Positions 53,014-61,540 of a DNA stretch of 64,000 nucleotides are shown one piece after another. Position numbers and translations under genes: made by a program. The notes beneath the pieces were generated by a model. The model did no database searches, had not been told where the DNA came from, and worked only from the letters and a program-made list of their open reading frames with translations. The stretch spans positions 106,602-170,601 of the forward strand of contig NZ_JACVHC010000004.1 in NCBI RefSeq assembly GCF_017976235.1. Direction: 5' to 3'. This stretch comes from Pseudomonas anatoliensis (GTDB lineage Bacteria; Pseudomonadota; Gammaproteobacteria; Pseudomonadales; Pseudomonadaceae). How positions within the stretch are numbered: position 1 is the first letter of the stretch; every line of letters begins with the position of its first letter.

Positions 53014-55929
53014 TCAAGCGAGCAACTGCGACCAATCGATCGAAGTGTTTTCAGCCAAGGTAAAGCCTTTGCCGGTCAGGGCCAGGTTGGCGTTATAAGC
53101 CGGATCCTGGGCAAAAGCGCTGCTCCATTTCTCACGCAATGCGGCCAGCGCCTCAGGGGCTTGCGGCAATTCACCGGTGTGCAACACCTGGACCAGCGGC
53201 GTCCACACGGTGAGGTAACCAGCCTGCCCGGCCTTGAGGCACAGATCGACATCACTGAAGCCATCAGCGAAGGTCACTTCATCCAGACCACCGAGCGCAT
53301 TGAACAACTCTTTGCGCACCATCAGGCACACCTTCGACACGGCCGAATAGTTCTGCTCCACCGACAGGCGCTGCATGTAACCCGCAGCACTGTGTTTCTC
53401 GCCGATGAACGCCGAACCGACGCCACCGTTCAGACCGAGAATCAAACCCGCCTGGGCGATTTTCCCGTCACGGCTGACCAGTTTGGCACCGACGATCCCG
53501 ACTTCCGGACGCTGGGCATGGTTGAGCAGCGAATCGAGCCAGTTCGGGTTGACGACTTCTACGTCAGCGGCCAGCAGCACCAGATAATCACCCTGCGCCT
53601 GCTCGCTGGCAGCGTTATACAGCGCCACTTCGCCGAGTGTTTGATCGGCGCGCAAGACGTTCACTTTCGGATGGCGCAATGCACCCAGCCAGTCATTGAC
53701 CGCTGCCGACTGATTAGCGTTTGCCGCCACCAGTACTTCATAGCGGTTATAGCGGGTTCTGAGCAGCAGGCCTTCCAGGCAGCGACGCATCACTGGCAAG
53801 TCATCAATGACCGGCAGAATGATCGACACCATCGGCTGCTCGGTGTGGCGGTAATCAATCTGCCAGGTGCCCGGCGCCGCCGAAGTCACTTTGGCCTGGT
53901 AGCCGCGATTGCCTAGATGGCGCAACAACGCCTGACGCTCGTGGGCGTTTTCTTCCAGCGCTGCGGCTTGTGTGATCAACAACGGCTCGTCGAGATGCGC
54001 CAGACCGTCGAGGCCACCCTGCTCAATGATGCGCAGCAGCAGGTCGAACTCCATCGCTTTGCTGAAGTCGGCCTGATAACCGCCGACCTCCAGCAGCACG
54101 TCGCGGCGCACAAGCCAATGGCGTGCCATCAGCGACGGGATGCTCTGCAGCAAATCAAGATTGAAGCCAGGGCGGAACACGTCCACCAGCGCACCTTCTT
54201 CAGTGCGCTGGATTACATCAGTGGCCACCGCGCGAAGCCCCGTGGCCGACATCAGTTCCAGGCCGGCGCGCAACAGGCCGCTCGGTGTGAATTCATCACC
54301 CACGTTCGCCAGCAGCAACCAGTCGCATGGAGATTGCGCGGCGCTCAGGTTCAGTTTGTCGACTAGGCTGCCCGGCGTGACCCGGACAAAGTGCAAGGTG
54401 TTCTGTGAGGTGGTCGCACTCTGCGGCTCGCCCGTGGTGAAGACGACAATTTTGAAAGCTTTGCTGTGACCTTCGACGAGGCTGTCGAGTGTCACTTGCA
54501 GCTTCTCGACGTTGTTGTCCAGATCCAGCAGGAAGATGCCGAATTGTGGACCGCCATTGTTCGCCGCCAGATGCCTGGCAATCAACGCAGTCTGTTCGGC
54601 GTCCGGCTTGCGAGCCGCCAGCCAGTCGAGCAAACGGCCCGAGCGCATCTTGCTGAAGACCGGGTAATGATCGGTGTCCGCCACTGCCCCCAGACGAGCA
54701 TCCCACTCAGCTATCTTCTGCGCTTGCTCGTCTTCGCCGAGGGTTTGCAGTTGCGCCGACAGACGCTTGAGCACAGCGCGGTTGAACGCGTTGCTGTCAT
54801 GGGCCTGCCATAACCGGTCGACGACACTTTCCGCCGTATCGTTATTGCGTGCCTGCAGCAGGTATTCCTGCCGGGTCCATACACCCTCGAGTTTTTCCAG
54901 CTGAATGCGACCGGCCGGCATTGCGTGCAGCAAAAATTCGAACTGGGTCAGCAAGTCAAAGAAGCGCTCGTTGTAGAAAGGCATCTCTACATATTGGCGT
55001 GGCCCGAATTTGCGCTCTGGTGCCTTGGTAAGGTTGCTCCAGGCGGACTCGAAAATCAGCTCGGTCGTCAACGCACGCCCGGATTCCAGGCTGTCCGTCA
55101 TGGCCGCGAAGCTTTCCAGGGCCAACGCCTTGCGCTGCGCCTGGTCGAGATCGGTGATACCGGTCGGCAAGGAGGCGAGGAATTCGGCGAAGGCTTCGCG
55201 CTCGGTCACAGATTTGGTGTCGGTGTACGACAGCGCGTGGTAGACCTCGGTGTTGTGGTCGGAGAAACCGATGTTGATCTCGCGCACGACATAAGGAATC
55301 GGCAGGATGCGCGCCTTGGCGTTCGCCAGCAGGTAGTAGGTGTGGCCGATTTCCTGCCATTCGAAACTGGTGCCCGGCGGCAATGCCGCGTACCAGTCCT
55401 TGATGATCGAGGTACGGCACACGCCATAGAACGGCGGCACGTACTGGTGCATGAAGTCGAGAACACGATCCTCGGCACGCTCCGACGCGTAGTCCTCGCA
55501 GATTTTCTTGTCGCGGCGGTAGTAGCTGACGCTGCCGGCCAGCGCCAGGTACATCAGGCAGTAGCCGTGGCACAGCCCGTAGTCGCGGTTGGCTTCCAGG
55601 AAGTTGACAGACTCGGCCAGCGATTCATGCAGGATGAAATCGTCGTCAGCCGCGAACACCATATACGGCGTCGTCAGTTGCTCGACACCGTAGGTCAGTT
55701 TGGCCTGCATCCCCCAGTAGGCGAATTGCGGCAGGTGCTGATAATCGACCGCGGAGAAATCACCTTCCGGGCGCTCGGAAGAAGAGTCCAACACCAAAAC
55801 CTTGCAAGGCAGGCCGCTGTAGTACTGCAGCGCTCGACGCAAAAAAGCCGGGCGGTTGTGGGTGATCAGTACCACCGTCAGCAACTCGCTCAATGGCAGC
55901 TTGTTTTCAGAACCGTACTTGCCTTGCAT
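53014..55929 (-). CDS. Multi-domain glycosyltransferase of the flagellin glycan block
   Basis: 971 residues with three GT-A-like units. N-terminal unit (about 16-240): LTVVLITHNRPAFLRRALQY and an Asp triad at 95-97 (FAADDDFIL). A helical stretch (240-440) follows. The middle unit (about 455-700) has CDWLLLANVGDEFTPSGLLR and LVRRDVLLEVGGYQ, but its metal motif is degenerate. The C-terminal GT2 unit (about 715-950) has MVSIILPVIDDLPVMRRCLE, YLVLLAADVEVVNPNWLDSL, and GLDEVTFADGFSDVDLCLKA. Large tandem GTs of this kind (Fgt/FgtA type) glycosylate flagellin in Pseudomonas. It lies between the two sugar pathways, so it may attach sugars from both. Confidence 0.9.
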   Translation of the reverse strand: MQGKYGSENKLPLSELLTVVLITHNRPAFLRRALQYYSGLPCKVLVLDSSSERPEGDFSAVDYQHLPQFAYWGMQAKLTYGVEQLTTPYMVFAADDDFILHESLAESVNFLEANRDYGLCHGYCLMYLALAGSVSYYRRDKKICEDYASERAEDRVLDFMHQYVPPFYGVCRTSIIKDWYAALPPGTSFEWQEIGHTYYLLANAKARILPIPYVVREINIGFSDHNTEVYHALSYTDTKSVTEREAFAEFLASLPTGITDLDQAQRKALALESFAAMTDSLESGRALTTELIFESAWSNLTKAPERKFGPRQYVEMPFYNERFFDLLTQFEFLLHAMPAGRIQLEKLEGVWTRQEYLLQARNNDTAESVVDRLWQAHDSNAFNRAVLKRLSAQLQTLGEDEQAQKIAEWDARLGAVADTDHYPVFSKMRSGRLLDWLAARKPDAEQTALIARHLAANNGGPQFGIFLLDLDNNVEKLQVTLDSLVEGHSKAFKIVVFTTGEPQSATTSQNTLHFVRVTPGSLVDKLNLSAAQSPCDWLLLANVGDEFTPSGLLRAGLELMSATGLRAVATDVIQRTEEGALVDVFRPGFNLDLLQSIPSLMARHWLVRRDVLLEVGGYQADFSKAMEFDLLLRIIEQGGLDGLAHLDEPLLITQAAALEENAHERQALLRHLGNRGYQAKVTSAAPGTWQIDYRHTEQPMVSIILPVIDDLPVMRRCLEGLLLRTRYNRYEVLVAANANQSAAVNDWLGALRHPKVNVLRADQTLGEVALYNAASEQAQGDYLVLLAADVEVVNPNWLDSLLNHAQRPEVGIVGAKLVSRDGKIAQAGLILGLNGGVGSAFIGEKHSAAGYMQRLSVEQNYSAVSKVCLMVRKELFNALGGLDEVTFADGFSDVDLCLKAGQAGYLTVWTPLVQVLHTGELPQAPEALAALREKWSSAFAQDPAYNANLALTGKGFTLAENTSIDWSQLLA

Positions 55930-55985
55930 AACTTCTCCCCACTACCGGCGAAACCGCCCGAAAAACACTTTAATGATGGAACGGA

Positions 55986-56720
55986 TCAACGAACCCGACG
56001 CAGGTAACCGTCCGAGGCGACCGTGATCAGCAGCTTGTCTTGCATCTGCTGGTCAATCTCGAAATCCTGGTTCTCTTTCAGGTAGGCCCAAACTGCGGTT
56101 TTCGGGTTGTCACCCGGACCCCACGGGCGATCCGGGAAGGCATCGGCCGGCATGTCTTCAACCACGGTGTCCATGACCACGCAGTAGCTGTCAGCCGAAA
56201 CCAGTGGTGCGTAAAGACGCAGTTCTTCGAGGACATGGTCGTGGGTGTGATTGGAATCGAGCACCACGATCACTTTCTTGCCGGCCGCCGCCTGACGAAC
56301 CTGCTCGACCACTGCCGGATCGAGGCTTGAGCCTTCGATCATGCTGATGCGCTTGATCATCTGATGGCTTTCGATGGCCTCACGGTTGTGCGCACGGATG
56401 TCGCGATCGATGCCCAGCACTTCGCCGTGGCCCTGCAATTCGAGCAGCGAGGCGTAGTAAATGATCGAACCGCCGTGGGCGATACCGCACTCGATCACCA
56501 GGTCTGGCTTGATCCGCCAGATCAGCTCCTGCATCGCCATCATGTCTTGCGGCAATTGAATGATCGGACGGCCCATCCACGAAAAGTGGTAGGTGTATTT
56601 GTGTTTGGCCGACTGGTTGTAGAACTCCTGGGCCAACGCCTTCAGGTCCTTGTCCTGGCCCTGGGCAATCACTTCGGCCTGGCACTCCGCCTCGAAGGCT
56701 TTGATTACGTTATCGCTCAT
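55986..56720 (-). CDS. CmcI-type (cephalosporin hydroxylase family) methyltransferase
   Basis: 244 residues. SAM-site-like DLVIECGIAHGGSIIYYASL, VLGIDRDIRAHNREAI, KVIVVLDSNHTHDHVLEELR, YCVVMDTVVEDMP. The family includes CmcI and rhamnosyl O-methyltransferases. In this setting it most likely O-methylates a sugar of the flagellar glycan; acceptor unknown. Gaps of 56 bp and 64 bp on its sides. Confidence 0.88.
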   Translation of the reverse strand: MSDNVIKAFEAECQAEVIAQGQDKDLKALAQEFYNQSAKHKYTYHFSWMGRPIIQLPQDMMAMQELIWRIKPDLVIECGIAHGGSIIYYASLLELQGHGEVLGIDRDIRAHNREAIESHQMIKRISMIEGSSLDPAVVEQVRQAAAGKKVIVVLDSNHTHDHVLEELRLYAPLVSADSYCVVMDTVVEDMPADAFPDRPWGPGDNPKTAVWAYLKENQDFEIDQQMQDKLLITVASDGYLRRVR

Positions 56721-56784
56721 TGTCCGGTCTCACTGAAAAGTCATTTGATAGTCACGCTGCCAAAGGCATTCGCTTCGAGGCACA

Positions 56785-57642
56785 TCAGTTGCTCTGCTGC
56801 ACCTCAAGCAGATCTTGCAAACGGTCGACCACCGCCCAGAACGCCATGGGTTCGTGTGTCGGGTAGGGGTAATGCCCCAGGTTCAAATCGATCGAAGCGC
56901 CGCGTTCGCGCAGGCGTTGCTCGACGAGGGTTCTTACTGAAATCGGCTGGCCACTGGCGCAATTGATCACGCCGTCGAAGTCGCGTTGATGCAGGATCGC
57001 GGAGAGGTAACTGGCCGCGGTGGCAATCGGCAGAAAGTCGCGCAACTGCTCGCCCGCAGACATGTTGAACGACGCCTCACCGGCGTCGACTACGCGGTCC
57101 AGCGCCGCCAACAGACTGTTGGGGTTCTGCCCTTCGCCATGCAGGTAAAACAGCCGCGCCCATTGCAGGGTGAAAGGATGCTCTTGCTGCAAACTCTGCA
57201 AAAACAGGTGCAAGGTGTGCTTGGCCAGACCGTACGGATTGCTCGGCCGTGGCTCGGTGTTTTCGCTGAGCGGGCCGCTTTGCATGCCGTACTCGAAGCA
57301 GGTGCCGGTGACCAGCACCTGCTTCACCCCCGCCTCGACCGCACGTTTGATAAAGCGGTAATCGGCCATCAGGTTGTGCTCGAAATGGAACAACGCCCGA
57401 TAGTTCGGCAACCCGGGCCAGGCCAGATGCGCGAGCACGTCGACGCCTTCGGTCAACGCGGCAACATCGAGATCGGCAGCGTGAATATCCGCTGCGACGA
57501 ACTCGACATTGTTGATCCACGGCATGCCCTGCGCGGTTTCTGCGTTGCGTGCCACTGCACGAACAGCGCAGCCGCGCACCAGCAATGCCGCGACCAGATG
57601 CCGACCGACGAAGCCCGTGGCTCCGGTTACGAGAACCTTCAC
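56785..57642 (-). CDS. NAD(P)-dependent sugar epimerase/reductase (SDR family)
   Basis: 285 residues. Rossmann loop VTGATGFVGRHL (5-16), catalytic Tyr137 and Lys141 in YGLAKHTL. Extended SDR like the 4-ketoreductases that finish deoxysugar routes. Following a CDP-glucose dehydratase, epimerase and C-methyltransferase, it would reduce the 4-keto group. Start overlaps the methyltransferase stop by 4 bp. Confidence 0.9.
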   Translation of the reverse strand: MKVLVTGATGFVGRHLVAALLVRGCAVRAVARNAETAQGMPWINNVEFVAADIHAADLDVAALTEGVDVLAHLAWPGLPNYRALFHFEHNLMADYRFIKRAVEAGVKQVLVTGTCFEYGMQSGPLSENTEPRPSNPYGLAKHTLHLFLQSLQQEHPFTLQWARLFYLHGEGQNPNSLLAALDRVVDAGEASFNMSAGEQLRDFLPIATAASYLSAILHQRDFDGVINCASGQPISVRTLVEQRLRERGASIDLNLGHYPYPTHEPMAFWAVVDRLQDLLEVQQSN

Positions 57643-58865
57643 AGCACTTTCAACTCAGGCACGGCGATCACGAAGCGGCCGTCCCACCGACGCACTTGCG
57701 CCAATTGCTGACTGACTTCGTGCAGCAGGTTCCATGGCAGCACCAGCACGTAGTCGGGTTTTTCGATATCGATCTGCGCCGGCGCAACAATCGGGATGCG
57801 ACTGCCCGGCAGAAACTTGCCCTGTTTGTGCGGGTTGGCATCGGCCACCCAGGCGAGCAGGTCCGGTTTGACCCCGGCGTAGTTGAGCAAGGTGTTGCCC
57901 TTCGCCGCCGCGCCGTAACCGACCACACGTTTACCGTCAGCCTTGGCCTGCAACAGAAAGCGCAGCAATTCATGCTTGATCCGTTCGGCGGCAGGCGCGA
58001 GGCTCGCGTAGTACTCGGGCGTTTTCACCCCTGCATCAAGTTCAGCCTGCAACTGTTGTTGCACCGCTGGTTGCACCGGGCGACGCTCACCGTCCTTGCG
58101 CTGCACGAACACCCGCAGCGATCCGCCGTGAGTGCTCAACTGGCTAACGTCGAGTACTTCCAGGCCGTTGCGCTCGCACAGGGTTTGCACGGCCGTCAGC
58201 GACAGATACGAATAATGCTCGTGATACAGCGTGTCGAACTGCGCGCCGGCCATCAGCGTCAGCAGTTGCGGGAATTCGAACGTGGCCACGCCGGTTGGCT
58301 TGAGCAAGGTGGCGAAACCGCCGAGGAAATCGTTGATGTCCGGCACATGCGCGAGCACGTTGTTGGCGGCCATCAGGTCAGCAGCCCAGCCTTCGCTTTT
58401 CAGCTGCGCGGCGGTGTCGCGACCAAAGAACAGCTCACGAATTTCCAGCCCCTTTTCCCGCGCCGCTTGCGCAGTACTGCGGGTCGGCTCGACACCCAGA
58501 CACGGGATGCCGCAACCGGCGACGTACTGCAACAGGTAACCGTCGTTGGCAGCGACTTCGACCACGCGGCTGTCGGCGGTCAGGCCGAAGCGCTCGACCA
58601 TCTCGGCCACATAGCGCTCTGCATGGGTTAGCCAGGTGCTGGAGAACGAACTGAAGTAGGCGTACTCGGCGTCGAACAGGCTGTCGGCGGAGGTGTAATC
58701 CTCGGTCTGCACGAGCCAGCATTGCTGGCACACGGCGACCTTCAGCGGCACCCATTGCTCGGCCTGTTCCAGCCGATCGGCATGCACGTAGGCGTTGGAC
58801 GGTGGCGAGGTGCCGAGGTCGATCAGCGGCAGGCTCAGCGGTGCGGCGCACCCACGGCAATTCAT
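57639..58865 (-). CDS. Sugar C-methyltransferase (NovU/TylC3-like)
   Basis: 408 residues. An N-terminal zinc-binding unit with Cys3/Cys6 and Cys46/Cys49, a SAM-binding core (DSRVVEVAANDGYLLQYVAG), and a C-terminal C-methyltransferase domain (KRVVGYGAAAKGNTLLNYAG). Enzymes of this three-part build methylate C-3 of 4-keto-6-deoxy sugars. Overlaps its neighbours by 4 bp on both sides. Confidence 0.9.
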   Translation of the reverse strand: MNCRGCAAPLSLPLIDLGTSPPSNAYVHADRLEQAEQWVPLKVAVCQQCWLVQTEDYTSADSLFDAEYAYFSSFSSTWLTHAERYVAEMVERFGLTADSRVVEVAANDGYLLQYVAGCGIPCLGVEPTRSTAQAAREKGLEIRELFFGRDTAAQLKSEGWAADLMAANNVLAHVPDINDFLGGFATLLKPTGVATFEFPQLLTLMAGAQFDTLYHEHYSYLSLTAVQTLCERNGLEVLDVSQLSTHGGSLRVFVQRKDGERRPVQPAVQQQLQAELDAGVKTPEYYASLAPAAERIKHELLRFLLQAKADGKRVVGYGAAAKGNTLLNYAGVKPDLLAWVADANPHKQGKFLPGSRIPIVAPAQIDIEKPDYVLVLPWNLLHEVSQQLAQVRRWDGRFVIAVPELKVL

Positions 58866-59422
58866 AGACGCACTCCAGCAAAGTGTTGATCGAGCGCGGG
58901 ATGGCTGGAATCCCGCGCTGACAAATTATTGACGGGCAACGGCCAGGCAATCGCCAGCCGTGGATCGTTCACCGACAGACCGCCTTCGTGCTCCGGCGCG
59001 TAATCAGCGCTGTGCAGGTAGAGCAATTCGGCGTCTTCGCTCAGCGTCTGGAAACCGTGGGCGAACCCGGCAGGGATCAACAGGCTGCGACCGTCACCGG
59101 CCTTCAAGTGCTCGGCGTGCCAGCGCAAAAAGGTTTCCGAGTCCGGCCGCAAATCGACCGCCACATCCCACACTTCGCCGCGCAGGCAGGTGATCAGTTT
59201 GGCTTCCGGCGCATTCGCGTTCTGATAATGCAGACCGCGCACGCTGCCCTTCTCGCGAGTGCATGAATGGTTGATCTGACGGATATGAAACTCACTGCCA
59301 AACGCACTCAGACTGCCCTCGCAGAACAACCGGGCGAAGTGCCCGCGCTGATCTTCGAAGCGTTTGTGCTGCACGCTGAACAATCCGGCCAGCGGCAATG
59401 CCTGCAAGGAAAACTCGCTCAC
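58862..59422 (-). CDS. dTDP-4-dehydrorhamnose 3,5-epimerase-like protein (RfbC/RmlC family)
   Basis: 186 residues. Best start is GTG 59422 ([15 protein letters not shown]), which overlaps the rfbG stop (GTGA); longer frames run through rfbG. Catalytic His65 in GSVRGLHYQ, plus FAHGFQTLSEDAELLYLHSA. As no dTDP genes (rmlA, rmlB, rmlD) are here, the substrate is probably the CDP-4-keto-6-deoxyhexose made by RfbG. Confidence 0.9.
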   Translation of the reverse strand: MSEFSLQALPLAGLFSVQHKRFEDQRGHFARLFCEGSLSAFGSEFHIRQINHSCTREKGSVRGLHYQNANAPEAKLITCLRGEVWDVAVDLRPDSETFLRWHAEHLKAGDGRSLLIPAGFAHGFQTLSEDAELLYLHSADYAPEHEGGLSVNDPRLAIAWPLPVNNLSARDSSHPALDQHFAGVRL

Positions 59423-60501
59423 AGCGCGCCTCGGTACAGGTTCAGTTGGCCGAGGGTGACGGCGCGCATGTCGTCGCCGTTCTGCCACGCCAAATGCCAG
59501 TCGAGGGTTTGCGTCAGGCATTGCTGCAAGGTCCAGCGCGGCTGCCAACCGAGCAGTTGGCGTGCGCGGCTGCTGTCCAGACGCAGCAGACCGGCCTCGT
59601 GCAGTTCACTCGGCTCGATGCGCAGACCGCGCGCTTGCGGCCAGCGGCTGGCGAGCAATTCGACCACTTCGCCGACGCTGCACATGTCCGCCTCGCCGGG
59701 GCCGAAGTTCCACGCACCGGCGTACTCCGGGCCTTGCTCGTAGAGGCCGGCAGCCAGTTGCAGATACCCGGCCAATGGTTCCAGCGCGTGTTGCCACGGG
59801 CGCACGGCTTGCGGGTAACGCAGGGTCACCGGCTCGTCTGCCGTCCAGGCTTTGAGTACATCGGGAATCAGTCGCTCGGGAGCAAAATCACCACCGCCCA
59901 AAACGTTGCCGGCACGCGCCGTGGCCAGGGCCAGACCGTGCTCGGCGTACTTGTCTGCCGGGAAGAACGAGGCCGCGTAAGACTGCGCCAACAGTTCGCA
60001 ACAGGCCTTGCTGCTGCTGTAAGGATCGTGGCCACCGAGGGCTTCGTCTTCGCGGTACGGCCACAGCCATTCCTTGTTGGCGTAAACCTTGTCGGTGGTC
60101 ACCAGCACACAGGCACGTACGCAGCCGACCTGACGAATCGCTTCGAGCAGGTTCAGCGTACCCATGACGTTGCTGGAATAAGTGCCGAGCGGATCGCGAT
60201 AGCCTTCGCGCACCAGCGGCTGGGCGGCCAGGTGCAGGACGATCTCCGGCTCGGTATCGGCAATGATTTCGAGCAAGGCACCGAGATCACGCAGATCACC
60301 GCGCTGATCATCGATGCCTTCGTGCACCCGCGCCAGTTCGAACAGGCTCGGCTCGGTCGACGGATCCAGTGAAAAGCCGCTGACTTGCGCGCCGAGGCTT
60401 TGCAGCCACAGGGTCAGCCAACTGCCCTTGAAACCGGTGTGCCCGGTGACCAGCACACGCTTGCCGCGCCAGAAATCCGCACTCAGGCCCATTGCTTCCA
60501 T
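59419..60501 (-). CDS. rfbG: CDP-glucose 4,6-dehydratase RfbG
   Basis: 360 residues from [20 protein letters not shown]; start overlaps rfbF by 19 bp (ATG 60492 would overlap by 10). SDR loop GHTGFKG (20-26), Thr-Thr-Asp-Lys 135-138, Tyr161/Lys165 ([10 protein letters not shown]). Makes CDP-4-keto-6-deoxyglucose. Confidence 0.95.
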   Translation of the reverse strand: MEAMGLSADFWRGKRVLVTGHTGFKGSWLTLWLQSLGAQVSGFSLDPSTEPSLFELARVHEGIDDQRGDLRDLGALLEIIADTEPEIVLHLAAQPLVREGYRDPLGTYSSNVMGTLNLLEAIRQVGCVRACVLVTTDKVYANKEWLWPYREDEALGGHDPYSSSKACCELLAQSYAASFFPADKYAEHGLALATARAGNVLGGGDFAPERLIPDVLKAWTADEPVTLRYPQAVRPWQHALEPLAGYLQLAAGLYEQGPEYAGAWNFGPGEADMCSVGEVVELLASRWPQARGLRIEPSELHEAGLLRLDSSRARQLLGWQPRWTLQQCLTQTLDWHLAWQNGDDMRAVTLGQLNLYRGAL

Positions 60502-61256
60502 GGGGCCTCCCCGCTCTGCCACAGCGCTTCGAGATGGTTCTTGTCGCGCAGGGTGTCCATGGGTTGCCAGAAACCATCGTGTTCGAAGGCTTTGAGCTGT
60601 TCGTCCTGGGCCAGGCGGGCCAACGGCTCGGCCTCCCAAGTGGTTTGATCACCCGCGATGTACGGCAACACTTTTGGCGACAGTACAAAGAAACCGCCAT
60701 TGATCCAGCCACCGTCGCCACGAGGTTTTTCGGTGAAACCGAGGACCTGATCGCCTTGGCGTTCGAGGGCACCGTATCGACCCGGTGGCTGCACCGCAGT
60801 GACAGTCGCCAAGCGACCGTGAGCCTTGTGGTAATCGACCAGCTCGCGAATGTTCAGATCGGAAACGCCGTCGCCGTAGGTGAAGCAGAACGCTTCTTCA
60901 TCCTGCAGGTAACGACCGGCGCGCAGGAGACGGCCACCGGTCATGGTTTCTTCGCCGGTGTCGATGAGCGTGACGCTCCATGGCTCGCTGTAATTCTGAT
61001 GCACGTCCATGCGGTTTTCGCGCATGTTGAAGGTGACGTCGGAGGTGTGCAGGAAGTAGTTGGCGAAGAAGTCCTTGATCGCGTAGCCCTTGTAGCCGAG
61101 GCAGATCACGAAGTCGTGAATTCCGTGAGCGGAATACTGCTTCATGATGTGCCAGAGAATTGGCTTGCCACCGATCTCGATCATCGGTTTGGGCTTGAGG
61201 TGCGACTCTTCACTGATGCGCGTGCCGAGGCCACCCGCCAAAATAACTGCCTTCAT
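60483..61256 (-). CDS. rfbF: Glucose-1-phosphate cytidylyltransferase RfbF
   Basis: 257 residues. Nucleotidyltransferase motif [40 protein letters not shown], and [12 protein letters not shown]. Makes CDP-glucose from CTP and glucose-1-phosphate. First gene of the glycan operon; candidate sigma-54 promoter 136 bp upstream. Confidence 0.96.
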   Translation of the reverse strand: MKAVILAGGLGTRISEESHLKPKPMIEIGGKPILWHIMKQYSAHGIHDFVICLGYKGYAIKDFFANYFLHTSDVTFNMRENRMDVHQNYSEPWSVTLIDTGEETMTGGRLLRAGRYLQDEEAFCFTYGDGVSDLNIRELVDYHKAHGRLATVTAVQPPGRYGALERQGDQVLGFTEKPRGDGGWINGGFFVLSPKVLPYIAGDQTTWEAEPLARLAQDEQLKAFEHDGFWQPMDTLRDKNHLEALWQSGEAPWKQWA

Positions 61257-61391
61257 CGTCTCCCCTCTTGTTCGTCACCGGGCTGCACACAGCTTTCTTG
61301 AGCTTTGCGGCCTACTGGCTAACCTTTTTGCCGGTTCGGGCGCAGGTGGGAAGCCCGCGAGCGCTCGTTTTATGGCGATTTGAGGGGGACT

Positions 61392-61407
61392 TGCAGGAAA
61401 CGCGCCA
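61392..61407 (-). promoter_or_regulatory. Candidate sigma-54 promoter of the glycan operon
   Basis: Minus strand TGGCGCGTTTCCTGCA, GG-N10-GC, close to TGGCACG-N4-TTGCA. It sits in the 284-bp gap between the RTX gene terminator and rfbF, the only RpoN-like element seen there. Confidence 0.55.
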
Positions 61408-61459
61408 GCTCGCAGACCCGCCGAATACCATCACAGGGGACAGCGACGAGCGCCCGGAT

Positions 61460-61496
61460 AAAAAAAGGGAGCCCGACCTGCCACGGTCGGGCTCCC
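61460..61496 (-). terminator. Terminator of the RTX gene
   Basis: GGGAGCCCGACC / GGTCGGGCTCCC stem with 6-nt loop and seven T on the minus strand, 45 bp after the RTX stop. Confidence 0.92.
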
Positions 61497-61540
61497 TTCG
61501 TTACAGCTCAAAATACCTTCAAAGCCACAAGGCGGATGAA

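Noticed and set aside
59419..60639. Longer RfbG start at 60639
   Set aside because: The extra 46 codons lie inside rfb[12 protein letters not shown] at 60501 fits the family.
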